Positions 54,713-64,000 of a stretch of 64,000 nt of DNA are shown here, one piece after another. The stretch comes from Competibacter sp963695105. GTDB taxonomy: Bacteria; Pseudomonadota; Gammaproteobacteria; Competibacterales; Competibacteraceae. Location: contig CAVOGC010000001.1 of assembly GCA_963695105.1 (NCBI GenBank), positions 62,001 through 126,000 on the forward strand. Reading direction: 5' to 3'. The first letter of the stretch is position 1; the number at the start of each line of letters is the position of its first letter. The notes beneath the pieces are model-generated. The model was given only the letters and a program-made list of their open reading frames with translations, made no database searches and was not told the origin of the DNA. A program made the translations under genes and the position numbers.

Positions 54713-54730
54713 CTATCACCCTGCTGTCAT
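54713..54730 (+). promoter_or_regulatory. Pho-box-like site before the phoX-like gene
   Basis: CTATCAC (54713-54719), a 4-nt spacer, and CTGTCAT (54724-54730) give two PhoB half-sites with the expected 11-nt period (12 of 14 half-site positions). A good -10 is not evident. Confidence 0.5.
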
Positions 54731-54825
54731 CGTATTTTGCAATCTTAAGGGGCGTCCGCCTGCTGTTTCCTCATGAGTCGGCTGGGCGGACCCCAAAGTC
54801 ATAGAGCACAGATGCGGAGATCAGC

Positions 54826-56376
54826 ATGCATAAGTCAAGCACGATTGCCCTTGCCGTAAGCTTCGCGCTTGCCGGTACGGTGGCTCAGGCTGGTTCTTTC
54901 ACCGGCCCGCAGAGTTCGCAGACCCCCTACGTTACCCCGACAGCGCCTGGCTGGGATGTCACTTCGCTGATCACGGTGGGCGACTCTGCCAAGGAAACCC
55001 CTTACGTGATGGTCGGCATTCCGGACGGCATGGGTGCCGTCGCAGGCAAGTTTGGCGGCAACGGCGACTATGTCGCGGACAAAGCCTACATGACCGTGTT
55101 CCTGAACCATGAACTGCGCCCCGGCCTGGGTATCGAACGCGCCCACGGGCAAGACGGTGCCTTCGTCTCGCAGTGGACCGTCCATCTGAACACCCTCCAG
55201 GTGAAGTGGGGTCAGGATCTGATCGAACGTGTGTTGACCTGGGATGGCCTCACCGGCACCTACGTCGACACCACCGGTGGCACCCAGTTCAACCGTTTCT
55301 GCTCCGGCGACCTGCCGCCGCTGACCGGCTTCTACAATCCCGCGACGGGCAAGGGCTTCAACGGCCTGATCTACATGAACGGCGAAGAGGCCGGCGCCGA
55401 GGGGCGCGCCTTCGGCCACGTCGTCAGCGGCGACGAGAAGGGCACCAGCTACGAGCTGCCCTACCTGGGCAAGTTCTCCTGGGAGAACTCCGTCGCCCAC
55501 CCGAACGCCGGCGACAGGACCCTGGTGGTCGGCCTGGACGACTCCTCCCCCGGCCAGGTCTACCTGTATGTCGGCGACAAGCAGTATACCGGCAACCCGG
55601 TCGAGAAGGCCGGTCTGCAGTACGGCAAGCTGTACGGCATCAGCGTCGTCAACGGAGGGTCGAATTACGGCAACGCCGCCGTTGCGGAGGAGAACGCCGG
55701 CGCGATCGAAGGCACTTTTGATCTGGTCGATCTCTCCGCGTATGCACTTGGCAGCGGCGCCGAGCTGCAGAACGTGTCGGAATCCCGAGGCGTCACCGAG
55801 TTCGCCCGCCCCGAGGACGGCCACTGGGACACCCAGGACCCGAACGTATTCTACTGGGCGACCACCGGCCGCAGTGGTCAGACCGCAAGGCTGTACAAAT
55901 TCACCTTCGACTCACTCGATGAGCCGACTGGGGGCACCATCGAGCTGGTGGTCGACAGCGCGGACCTGACCGGGACCGACAGCGAGACGGCGCGCTCGTT
56001 CGACAACCTCACCGTGGATGCCGAAGGTCACGTCATCGTCCAGGAAGACCCGGGCGGCAGCAACTACATCGCGAAGACCTGGAAGATCGACCCGGCCAAT
56101 CCGCTGGCGGCCGTACAGATCGCCGAATCGGACCGCGCCCGTTTCGAGAACGGCGTCTCGCCGGACGACTTCCTGACCACGAACGAGGAGAGCTCGGGCG
56201 TGATCGAGGTCACCGGGATCGTGCGCAACGCCCGCTGGTATGAAGAGGGTCGTCGCTACTACCTCGCCAACATGCAGGCCCACTATGACATCCCGGGCGA
56301 ACTGGTCGAGGGTGGACAGGTCTACCTATTTGCGTCGCCCGCATCCAATAAGGCGCCGGGCAAGGGAAAGAAATAA
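54826..56376 (+). CDS. PhoX-like (DUF839) secreted phosphatase family protein
   Basis: This is an exported protein of 516 residues. A Sec-type signal (LAVSFALAGTVAQA) is followed by a DUF839/PhoX-like domain: MTVFLNHELRPGLGIERAHG, FNRFCSGDLPPLTGFYNPAT, and FSWENSVAHPNAGDRTLVVG with GLDDSSPGQVYLYVGDKQYT. Classical PhoX is a Tat-exported calcium/iron phosphatase; no twin arginine is seen here, so export is probably Sec and the metal loading may differ. A Pho-box-like site lies upstream. GGAG precedes the ATG. Confidence 0.75.
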   Translation: MHKSSTIALAVSFALAGTVAQAGSFTGPQSSQTPYVTPTAPGWDVTSLITVGDSAKETPYVMVGIPDGMGAVAGKFGGNGDYVADKAYMTVFLNHELRPGLGIERAHGQDGAFVSQWTVHLNTLQVKWGQDLIERVLTWDGLTGTYVDTTGGTQFNRFCSGDLPPLTGFYNPATGKGFNGLIYMNGEEAGAEGRAFGHVVSGDEKGTSYELPYLGKFSWENSVAHPNAGDRTLVVGLDDSSPGQVYLYVGDKQYTGNPVEKAGLQYGKLYGISVVNGGSNYGNAAVAEENAGAIEGTFDLVDLSAYALGSGAELQNVSESRGVTEFARPEDGHWDTQDPNVFYWATTGRSGQTARLYKFTFDSLDEPTGGTIELVVDSADLTGTDSETARSFDNLTVDAEGHVIVQEDPGGSNYIAKTWKIDPANPLAAVQIAESDRARFENGVSPDDFLTTNEESSGVIEVTGIVRNARWYEEGRRYYLANMQAHYDIPGELVEGGQVYLFASPASNKAPGKGKK

Positions 56377-56430
56377 GGCCACGTCCCTTGTCGAATCTTG
56401 GAACATCAAATCGATAGCGTGGCGTACTTT

Positions 56431-56467
56431 CGATGCGCGGGGTGACTGCAAGTCAGCCCGCGCATCG
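56431..56467. terminator. Long hairpin between convergent genes
   Basis: CGATGCGCGGGGTGACT (56431-56447) pairs with 56451-56467 over a GCA loop with one mismatch, giving a 17-bp stem midway between the phoX-like and pfk gene ends. It has no T-tract but could stop transcription from both sides. Confidence 0.4.
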
Positions 56468-56574
56468 GGCTTGCCCACCGCCTTGGCTCACGACGGGTCC
56501 AATAATTTCATGGCGGCGGCGGGCGCCGAACCCCGAAACCCATCGGGCGAGTTCTGACCCCCGCCGCTTTCCCG

Positions 56575-58794
<2,220 letters not shown>

Positions 58795-58828
58795 GGAGTC
58801 GATTTTCCTTCGGCTGTTGAAAAGGGAT

Positions 58829-58862
58829 AAAAAAAGAGTTTAACGCCGCTTCATCACCGGCG
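58829..58862 (-). terminator. Possible terminator after oadB
   Basis: On the minus strand CGCCG (58862-58858) pairs with CGGCG (58848-58844) over a 9-nt loop just past the oadB stop, followed by a T7 tract (58835-58829) after an 8-nt gap. The stem is short. Confidence 0.35.
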
Positions 58863-58864
58863 GA

Positions 58865-60019
58865 TTACCGCAGCAGCGCCAGGAACATCCCGGCCGCCAC
58901 CGCCGACCCGATCACGCCGGCCACGTTGGGTCCCATGGCGGCCATCAGCGGGTTCACCTCTCCATCGGTTTGCTCGGAAACAAATTGCTGCACCACCCGG
59001 GCCGACATCGGCACCGCCGATACGCCGGCCGCGCCGATACAGGGGTTGATGCGCTGGCCTTCCGGCAGGAACAGATTGAGCAGCTTGGCGAACAGAATGC
59101 CGCCCGCCGTGCTGAAAGCGAAGGCTACCGCCCCCAACACCAGGATAAACAGGGTTTGCGGGCTGAGGAAGGTGTCGCCCTGCATGGTGGCGCCGACCGC
59201 CAGACCGAGGAAGATGGTCACGATGTTGATCAACGATCCGCCGGCCGCTTTGCTCAGCCGGTCGGTGACGCCGGATTCCCGCAGCAGGTTGCCGAACATC
59301 AACATGCCGATCAGCGGCGCGCTGGAGGGGATGGCCAGGGCGGTCAGCATGGTGAGGAAGATCGGAAAAACGATAACCACCGTCCGCGATACCGGCCGGG
59401 CCTGGGGCATGTTGATGGCGCGCTCCTCGGGGGTGGTCAGCAGGCGCAGGATCGGCGGCTGAATCACCGGCACCAGCGCCATGTAGCTGTAGGCCGCCAC
59501 CGCCACCGCGCCCAACAGGTGCGGGGCGAGAATGGCGGTGAGGTAAATGGAGGTGGGTCCGTCCGCTCCGCCGATGATGCCGATCGATGCCGCTTCCTCG
59601 GCCTTGAAGCCGAACATGTAGAAAGCGCCCAGCGCGGCGGTGAAGATGCCCAACTGGGCCGCCGCGCCGAGCAGCAGGGTGATGGGCCGGCTCAGCAGCG
59701 GCCGGAAGTCGGTCAGCGCGCCCACCCCCATGAAAATCACCGGCGGCAACAACTGGGTCTTGATGCCCATGCCGTAGATCAGTTGCAGCAAAGGCACGGT
59801 TTGACCGGGTTCCGCGTGGTAGCCGCTAGAGGCGCCGAGCATGGCCGCCGGCAGGTTGGCGAGCATCGCGCCAAAGCCGATGGGGATCAGCAGCAGTGGC
59901 TCGTAGTTCTTCTTCACCGCCAGATAGATCAACAGTCCGGCCACTCCGAACATGACCAGGTTTTGCCAGGCCAGGCCGCGGAAACCGCTTTGGGCGATCA
60001 GTTCCAGCAAGGTATCCAT
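58865..60019 (-). CDS. oadB: Oxaloacetate decarboxylase beta subunit (sodium pump)
   Basis: This is the inner-membrane subunit that decarboxylates carboxybiotin and exports Na+. It has 384 residues and many helices. GIIGGADGPTSIYLTAILAP holds the conserved aspartate essential for Na+ transport, and MAAMGPNVAGVIGSAVAAG the C-terminal serine/asparagine region. It starts 1 nt after oadA. Confidence 0.95.
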   Translation of the reverse strand: MDTLLELIAQSGFRGLAWQNLVMFGVAGLLIYLAVKKNYEPLLLIPIGFGAMLANLPAAMLGASSGYHAEPGQTVPLLQLIYGMGIKTQLLPPVIFMGVGALTDFRPLLSRPITLLLGAAAQLGIFTAALGAFYMFGFKAEEAASIGIIGGADGPTSIYLTAILAPHLLGAVAVAAYSYMALVPVIQPPILRLLTTPEERAINMPQARPVSRTVVIVFPIFLTMLTALAIPSSAPLIGMLMFGNLLRESGVTDRLSKAAGGSLINIVTIFLGLAVGATMQGDTFLSPQTLFILVLGAVAFAFSTAGGILFAKLLNLFLPEGQRINPCIGAAGVSAVPMSARVVQQFVSEQTDGEVNPLMAAMGPNVAGVIGSAVAAGMFLALLR

Positions 60020-60020
60020 G

Positions 60021-62000
60021 TCAGCCGCCGAGGGTCAGGATGGGCTTGCCGGCGAAGACCTCGCCGCCGAGTTCGGCATTGATTGCCACCACCGTGCCGT
60101 CGCGGGGCGCGCGCACGTCGTGCTTGGCTTTCATGGCTTCGACGGCGGCCACCACCTGGCCTTTGCGCACCGCGTCGCCCACTTTCACGTTGATATCCAC
60201 CAGTTCGACCTTGCCTTCGAACGGCGAGAACACCGGCGTGCGCTCCCCGGTGCTGGCTGGCGGCGAGGTTGTCGCGGCGACGACGGGCGTCGCGGTGGGT
60301 GTGGGAGTCACGCCCGCCGGACTCGTTCCAGTCGGGGGTTCGATGGTGACGCGGAAGGTGCGGGTCACGGCGCCTTCGACCACCGTGCATTGAGTGGTGA
60401 CCGGTGTGGTGAAGGCGGGGGCGATGAAAGTCGAGGCGGGAGCGGGGACCGCCGGGGCTTGGACGGGGGCCGGGACGGTTGCGGGGACCACCGTGGCCGG
60501 GGCTGTCGCCTGGACGGCGGCGGGAACCGCCGGGGCTGTGGCCGGGACGGTTGCGGTGGCCGGCTTTTCCTTGGCTTTCAGCGGCAGATTGATCTTGGCC
60601 TTGCCGGTCAACAGCCGAATGCCTTCGTTCAACTCCATGTTCTTGCCCGGCACAATGGCGGAAGCGACCAGGAAGATGTTCTCTTCGGTCAGCGGCAGCT
60701 TGCGTTCGCGCAGCGCTTCCTCGGCGGCGGCGATGCTGTCCGGGGCTTCTTCCAGCGGGTCGCCGGCGAACGGCTCCAGCTTGAGTTGCTCGACGGCGAT
60801 CTTGATCACCGCTGGGTCCGGCGGTTCCGGCGTGCGGCCAAAGTAGCCGAGCACCGAGCGCCCGTAGCCGGCGTCGATTTTCCGCCAGCGGCCGTGTAGC
60901 ACGTTGTTGAAGGCTTGCAGCCAGTACTGCTGGCTGCCGGGCGTCACGCTGGTCCAGGCGCCGCCGGCCCGCACCACTTCGGGGAACTCGGCCAGCACCT
61001 CGCCGTAGCGATGCAGAATGCCGGCTTCCGCCATCATGTGGACGTTGGGGCCGATGGCGCCGCCCGGCATCGGGAAATTGACCACCCGGGCATCGGCCGA
61101 GGTGGTGACCGGATTGAACGCATAGTCCTTGAGCCCTTCGTCGAGCAGCTTTTCCAGTTCGTCCATCCTGCTGGCGTCGATGTCGAGCGAGTAGCCGGTG
61201 CCCTTGAGGGCGTGCCACATCGAACGCACGTCCGGTTGCGCGGTGCCGGAGGCCAGGGGTCGCACCGACAGATCGATGCGATCCACGCCGCCGGCGATGC
61301 CGGCCATGTAGCAGGCCACCGCCATCGACGCGGTGTCGTGGGTGTGCATGGACAGCGGCACTTCGGGCGGCAGGATTTTCTTCAGGCCCTTGGCGGTTTC
61401 ATAGCAGGTATGCGGGTCGGTGGTGCCGGAGGCGTCCTTCATGCACACCGAGTCGAAATGGAGCCCCGCCGCCAGCAGCCGCTTGATTATCCGGACATAA
61501 AATTCCGGCGTGTGGACCTTATCGGATCGATACGGCAGGCCCATCATCGCCACGCAGACCTGATGATGCATCCCGGCGTCGACGATCGGCTGGCCGGTCT
61601 TGATCAGATTGTCCACGTCGTTCATGAAATCGAAGTTACGGTCGATGGTGGTGCCGTGCTTCTTCATCAGCCGTGCCTGCATCTCCAGCGCCTTGAGCCG
61701 CTGGGTGGTCAGGGTGACGCCGGATACCGAGCGGGTGAGGATTTGCAGGTTGGCGTCCGGGCCAACCGCCTCGCGCATCTGGTCCATGCAGGTGAACGGG
61801 TCCTCGCCGGCATAAAAATAGGGCGCCTGGTAGCGGGCGCCGCCGCCGAACTCGAAATGACGCACGCCCATCCCGGCGGCGGCCTGCATGGCGGGCAGCA
61901 CGTCCTTGACGCGCACGATGCCGCCGAACACGCTTTGCAAGCCGTCGCGGAAGGCGGTCAGCATGACGTGGATTTTTTTTGGAGTGGGTGCAAAGATCAT
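60021..62000 (-). CDS. oadA: Oxaloacetate decarboxylase alpha subunit, biotin-carrying
   Basis: This cytosolic carboxyltransferase has 659 residues from the ATG at 62000. The N-terminal TIM barrel shows FRDGLQSVFGGIVRVKDVLP, CMKDASGTTDPHTCYE and LSMHTHDTASMAVACYMAGI (metal histidines). A long Ala/Pro/Thr-rich linker of about 130 residues leads to a biotinyl domain with VEAMKAKHDV, where the usual EAMKM is EAMKA but the biotin lysine is kept. Extra residues before 62000 are not family-like. It could also serve a related acyl-CoA decarboxylase, but the OadB partner favours oxaloacetate. Confidence 0.93.
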   Translation of the reverse strand: MIFAPTPKKIHVMLTAFRDGLQSVFGGIVRVKDVLPAMQAAAGMGVRHFEFGGGARYQAPYFYAGEDPFTCMDQMREAVGPDANLQILTRSVSGVTLTTQRLKALEMQARLMKKHGTTIDRNFDFMNDVDNLIKTGQPIVDAGMHHQVCVAMMGLPYRSDKVHTPEFYVRIIKRLLAAGLHFDSVCMKDASGTTDPHTCYETAKGLKKILPPEVPLSMHTHDTASMAVACYMAGIAGGVDRIDLSVRPLASGTAQPDVRSMWHALKGTGYSLDIDASRMDELEKLLDEGLKDYAFNPVTTSADARVVNFPMPGGAIGPNVHMMAEAGILHRYGEVLAEFPEVVRAGGAWTSVTPGSQQYWLQAFNNVLHGRWRKIDAGYGRSVLGYFGRTPEPPDPAVIKIAVEQLKLEPFAGDPLEEAPDSIAAAEEALRERKLPLTEENIFLVASAIVPGKNMELNEGIRLLTGKAKINLPLKAKEKPATATVPATAPAVPAAVQATAPATVVPATVPAPVQAPAVPAPASTFIAPAFTTPVTTQCTVVEGAVTRTFRVTIEPPTGTSPAGVTPTPTATPVVAATTSPPASTGERTPVFSPFEGKVELVDINVKVGDAVRKGQVVAAVEAMKAKHDVRAPRDGTVVAINAELGGEVFAGKPILTLGG

Positions 62001-62016
62001 GGTGATTTCTCCGTAC

Positions 62017-62310
62017 TTAACGGATCTCTTCGATGCGGGTAACGCGCGTGCCGGGGGCGATGGCATGTGCGGCGGTGGCGATGGCGACGGCAATCGCTGT
62101 GTCGGTTTGAGGTTGCCGGGCGTCGGCTTGAGGTTGCCGGGCGTCGATTTGAGACTGTCGTGGGTCGGGTTGAGGCGGCCATGCGTTGGTTTCGGGTCGC
62201 TCCGGAAGCAGTTCGATCAGACCTCGCAGAGCGCCGGCCAGTATCGTGAGCAAACCGATAACCGCCACAAAGGCGTTCAGGCAAATCAGCAAAAGATTGG
62301 GTTCTTCCAT
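62017..62310 (-). CDS. oadG: Oxaloacetate decarboxylase gamma subunit
   Basis: This is a small membrane subunit of 97 residues that assembles the pump. One N-terminal helix (LLICLNAFVAVIGLLTILAG) is followed by a polar tail with 7-residue repeats (ARQPQTD, ARQPQAD, ARQSQID). The start is the ATG at 62310; the frame to 62412 is upstream noise. It precedes oadA by 16 nt in the order G-A-B. Confidence 0.8.
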   Translation of the reverse strand: MEEPNLLLICLNAFVAVIGLLTILAGALRGLIELLPERPETNAWPPQPDPRQSQIDARQPQADARQPQTDTAIAVAIATAAHAIAPGTRVTRIEEIR

Positions 62311-62504
62311 ACGGTGGTCCTCAACATGATCATGCCGGGCGTGGCGGTCAAGCCAGAAGCAGTTCATGAGAAATTGTAGGAAAACTGTAACCACACTGCC
62401 CGAATGCGGCAAAATCCCCTCGACCTGACAGTTTCCTTGGAATCCCGCGCGGCCGCTTGTCCTTCTTCCGGGGGTGCCTGGTTCATCTTTTGCGAGCCTT
62501 GATC

Positions 62505-64000
62505 ATGGCCTACTACGTTCAAAACGAATCCCAATCCATTCCCACGCTGGCCGATGCGCTGCTGAGTTTGACGGTCGAAGCCCTGAAAAAACTCGCCGCG
62601 CTGGTGGGAGACGGCCGGAACCTGCCTACCCGCAAAGCGGATTTGATCGAATACATCCGCAAACGGACCGAGGGCGAGCGGCTTCAGACGCTTTGGAGCC
62701 AGCTCGATCCCGTGCAGCAGGCGGCGGTGGCCGAGGTCGTTCACGGGCCGGATGCGCGTTTCAATGCCGGGCGCTTCGAGGCCAAGTACGGCCAGTCGCC
62801 GAACTGGGGCGAGAACCGGTCCTATAACAGCAACCCCTCGTTGTTGGGCGTATTTTTCCACGGCGGCATCATGCCGGACGATCTGCGCCGGCGCTGCAGG
62901 TCCTTCGTGCCGAAACCCGAACCGGCGCGGCTGTCGCCGCAGGAGGAGATCCCTGATGAGTGGGCACTGACTTACAAGGAATGGGACCGGGAGGCCCGTA
63001 AGGAGAAGGTTTATCAGAATAGGGTTCCGATCGTCCGCTGTCTGACCGAGCGGGCAGCCATCCACGACCTCAAGGCGGTCCTGCGTCTGATCGACGCCGG
63101 CAAGCTGGCGGTCAGCGATAAGACTCACCAGCCCGGCGCCGCCGCAATCCGAGTCCTGGGCGGACTGCTGCTCGGCGGCGATTTCTACGACGACAGCGAG
63201 TACGGCGAGTACGAGAAAATCGGTCCGATCAAGCCATTCGCCTGGCCGCTGCTGGTTCAGGCCGGTGGGCTGGCTTCGCTGAGCGGCAAAACGCTGCAAC
63301 TGAGTAAAACCGGACAAAAGGCGCTCGGCGAACCGGTGGAGAAGAGCATCGCGCAGATATGGCGGCGCTGGCAGAAAACCACCTTGATCGACGAGTTGCG
63401 GCGCATCGACTGCATCAAGGGCCAGACCGGCAAGGGCAAGCGGGGGCTGACCGCCGTCGCCGGTCGCCGCGCCGCCATCCACCAGGCGTTGCAACACTGT
63501 CCGGCCGGGCGGTGGATCGCGGTGAACGACCTGTTCCGCCAGATGCGGGCCAGCGGGCAGGATTTCGAGGTCACCCGCGATCCCTGGAATCTCTACATCG
63601 CCGAATCCGGTTACGGCAGCCTCGGTTACGAGGGTTTTCACGACTGGAAGATTTTGCAGGCCCGCTATGCGTTGTGCCTGCTGTTCGAGTACGCCGCCAC
63701 CTTGGGGCTGCTGGACGTGGCCTACATCCCGCCGCACGACGCCCGGCCCGACTATCGCGACAACTGGGGCACCGACGATCTGCCGTTCCTCAGCCGCTAC
63801 GACGGGCTGCTGTATTTCCGTGTCAATCCGCTGGGCGCCTATTGCCTGGGGTTGGCGGACCACTACCAGCCGGCCGCGCTGGAGGCGCCCGCCGCGCCGG
63901 TATTGCGGGTGCTGCCCAACCTGGAGATCGCCGCCATCGGCGCGCCGCTGGAGCCGGCCGACGCCATGTTGTTGGACAGCTATGCGACCAAGACCTCGGA
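62505..64000 (+). CDS. Unrecognised large protein, cut by the right edge
   Basis: This gene is open for about 498 codons from the ATG at 62505 without a stop. The product starts MAYYVQNESQSIPTLADALL and has an early helical segment with a SAP-like look (LPTRKADLIEYIRKRTEGER). Charged helical stretches and winged-helix-like segments follow (FFHGGIMPDDLRRRCRSFVP). No P-loop, nuclease or membrane segment is seen so far. It is divergent from oadG with a 194-nt gap. It resembles N-terminal parts of proteins paired with helicases in restriction/defence loci, but this is only a hunch. Confidence 0.55.
   Translation, partial: MAYYVQNESQSIPTLADALLSLTVEALKKLAALVGDGRNLPTRKADLIEYIRKRTEGERLQTLWSQLDPVQQAAVAEVVHGPDARFNAGRFEAKYGQSPNWGENRSYNSNPSLLGVFFHGGIMPDDLRRRCRSFVPKPEPARLSPQEEIPDEWALTYKEWDREARKEKVYQNRVPIVRCLTERAAIHDLKAVLRLIDAGKLAVSDKTHQPGAAAIRVLGGLLLGGDFYDDSEYGEYEKIGPIKPFAWPLLVQAGGLASLSGKTLQLSKTGQKALGEPVEKSIAQIWRRWQKTTLIDELRRIDCIKGQTGKGKRGLTAVAGRRAAIHQALQHCPAGRWIAVNDLFRQMRASGQDFEVTRDPWNLYIAESGYGSLGYEGFHDWKILQARYALCLLFEYAATLGLLDVAYIPPHDARPDYRDNWGTDDLPFLSRYDGLLYFRVNPLGAYCLGLADHYQPAALEAPAAPVLRVLPNLEIAAIGAPLEPADAMLLDSYATKTS

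Noticed and set aside
62364..63863. A 499-codon minus-strand open frame at the right edge
   Set aside because: It is antisense to the better-supported plus-strand gene starting at 62505, lacks a plausible start and domain, and has the composition of a shadow frame.

Overview
The window looks like chromosomal DNA from a GC-rich gammaproteobacterium. The gene content supports this: clpS-clpA facing infA, the ABC-F protein YheS, RsmJ, MtgA, DsbB, a PstSCAB-PhoU operon and the OadGAB sodium pump. A phasin (polyhydroxyalkanoate granules), a full glyoxylate shunt, glucokinase, a double-length phosphofructokinase and an oxaloacetate decarboxylase pump suggest a carbon-storing heterotroph. The Competibacteraceae would fit, but that placement is inference from gene content only. 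No rRNA, tRNA, CRISPR array or intact transposon was seen. Layout: 1-4232 (minus) is a branched-chain amino acid type ABC importer (livK, livH, livM, livG; livG runs off the left edge). 4558-8533 holds a ClC chloride/proton antiporter, a NudJ-like Nudix hydrolase, a haem-c DUF3365 protein, pterin carbinolamine dehydratase and glucokinase. 8840-11880 is the glyoxylate shunt (isocitrate lyase, malate synthase), each gene with its own strong terminator. 12038-20437 is an accessory island: a histidine kinase with a periplasmic-binding-protein-like sensor, a FixJ-type regulator, an EF-hand protein, a lone receiver, a LysM-sulfatase, a secreted HAD phosphatase and a second sulfatase, followed by decayed coding sequence to about 21040. 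21384-26472 holds clpS, a frameshifted clpA, infA, a flavodoxin-like protein, mtgA, a SelW-like protein and dsbB. 26563-32334 holds a Uma2 protein, the thiD-thiE-hemL operon with ATGA overlaps, a divergent 54-residue rubredoxin, an MscS channel and an unrecognised 411-residue partner. 32463-42347 holds a macrodomain protein, an EF-G paralogue, a Sel1-SLT lytic transglycosylase, a plsC remnant, rsmJ, a phasin, an aspartoacylase-like pseudoenzyme, pcm, dgt and a small cysteine-rich protein. 42373-45603 carries two toxin-antitoxin modules, vapBC and hicAB, on either side of yheS; each has a palindrome at its promoter. 45637-47765 holds a MoeB/ThiF E1-like enzyme, a DUF985 cupin and a DUF1028 protein. 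47790-56376 is a phosphate block: pstSCAB-phoU with a clear Pho box, an SDR gene, and a PhoX-like gene with its own Pho-box-like site. 56575-62310 holds the tandem-domain PFK and oadGAB. The right edge cuts a long unrecognised gene. The least ordinary items are the eukaryote-like two-domain PFK, the LysM-sulfatase island with its own two-component system, the zinc-site-less aspartoacylase relative beside pcm, the MscS-associated unknown protein and the clpA frameshift. I did not find a complete system that I could defend as wholly new.
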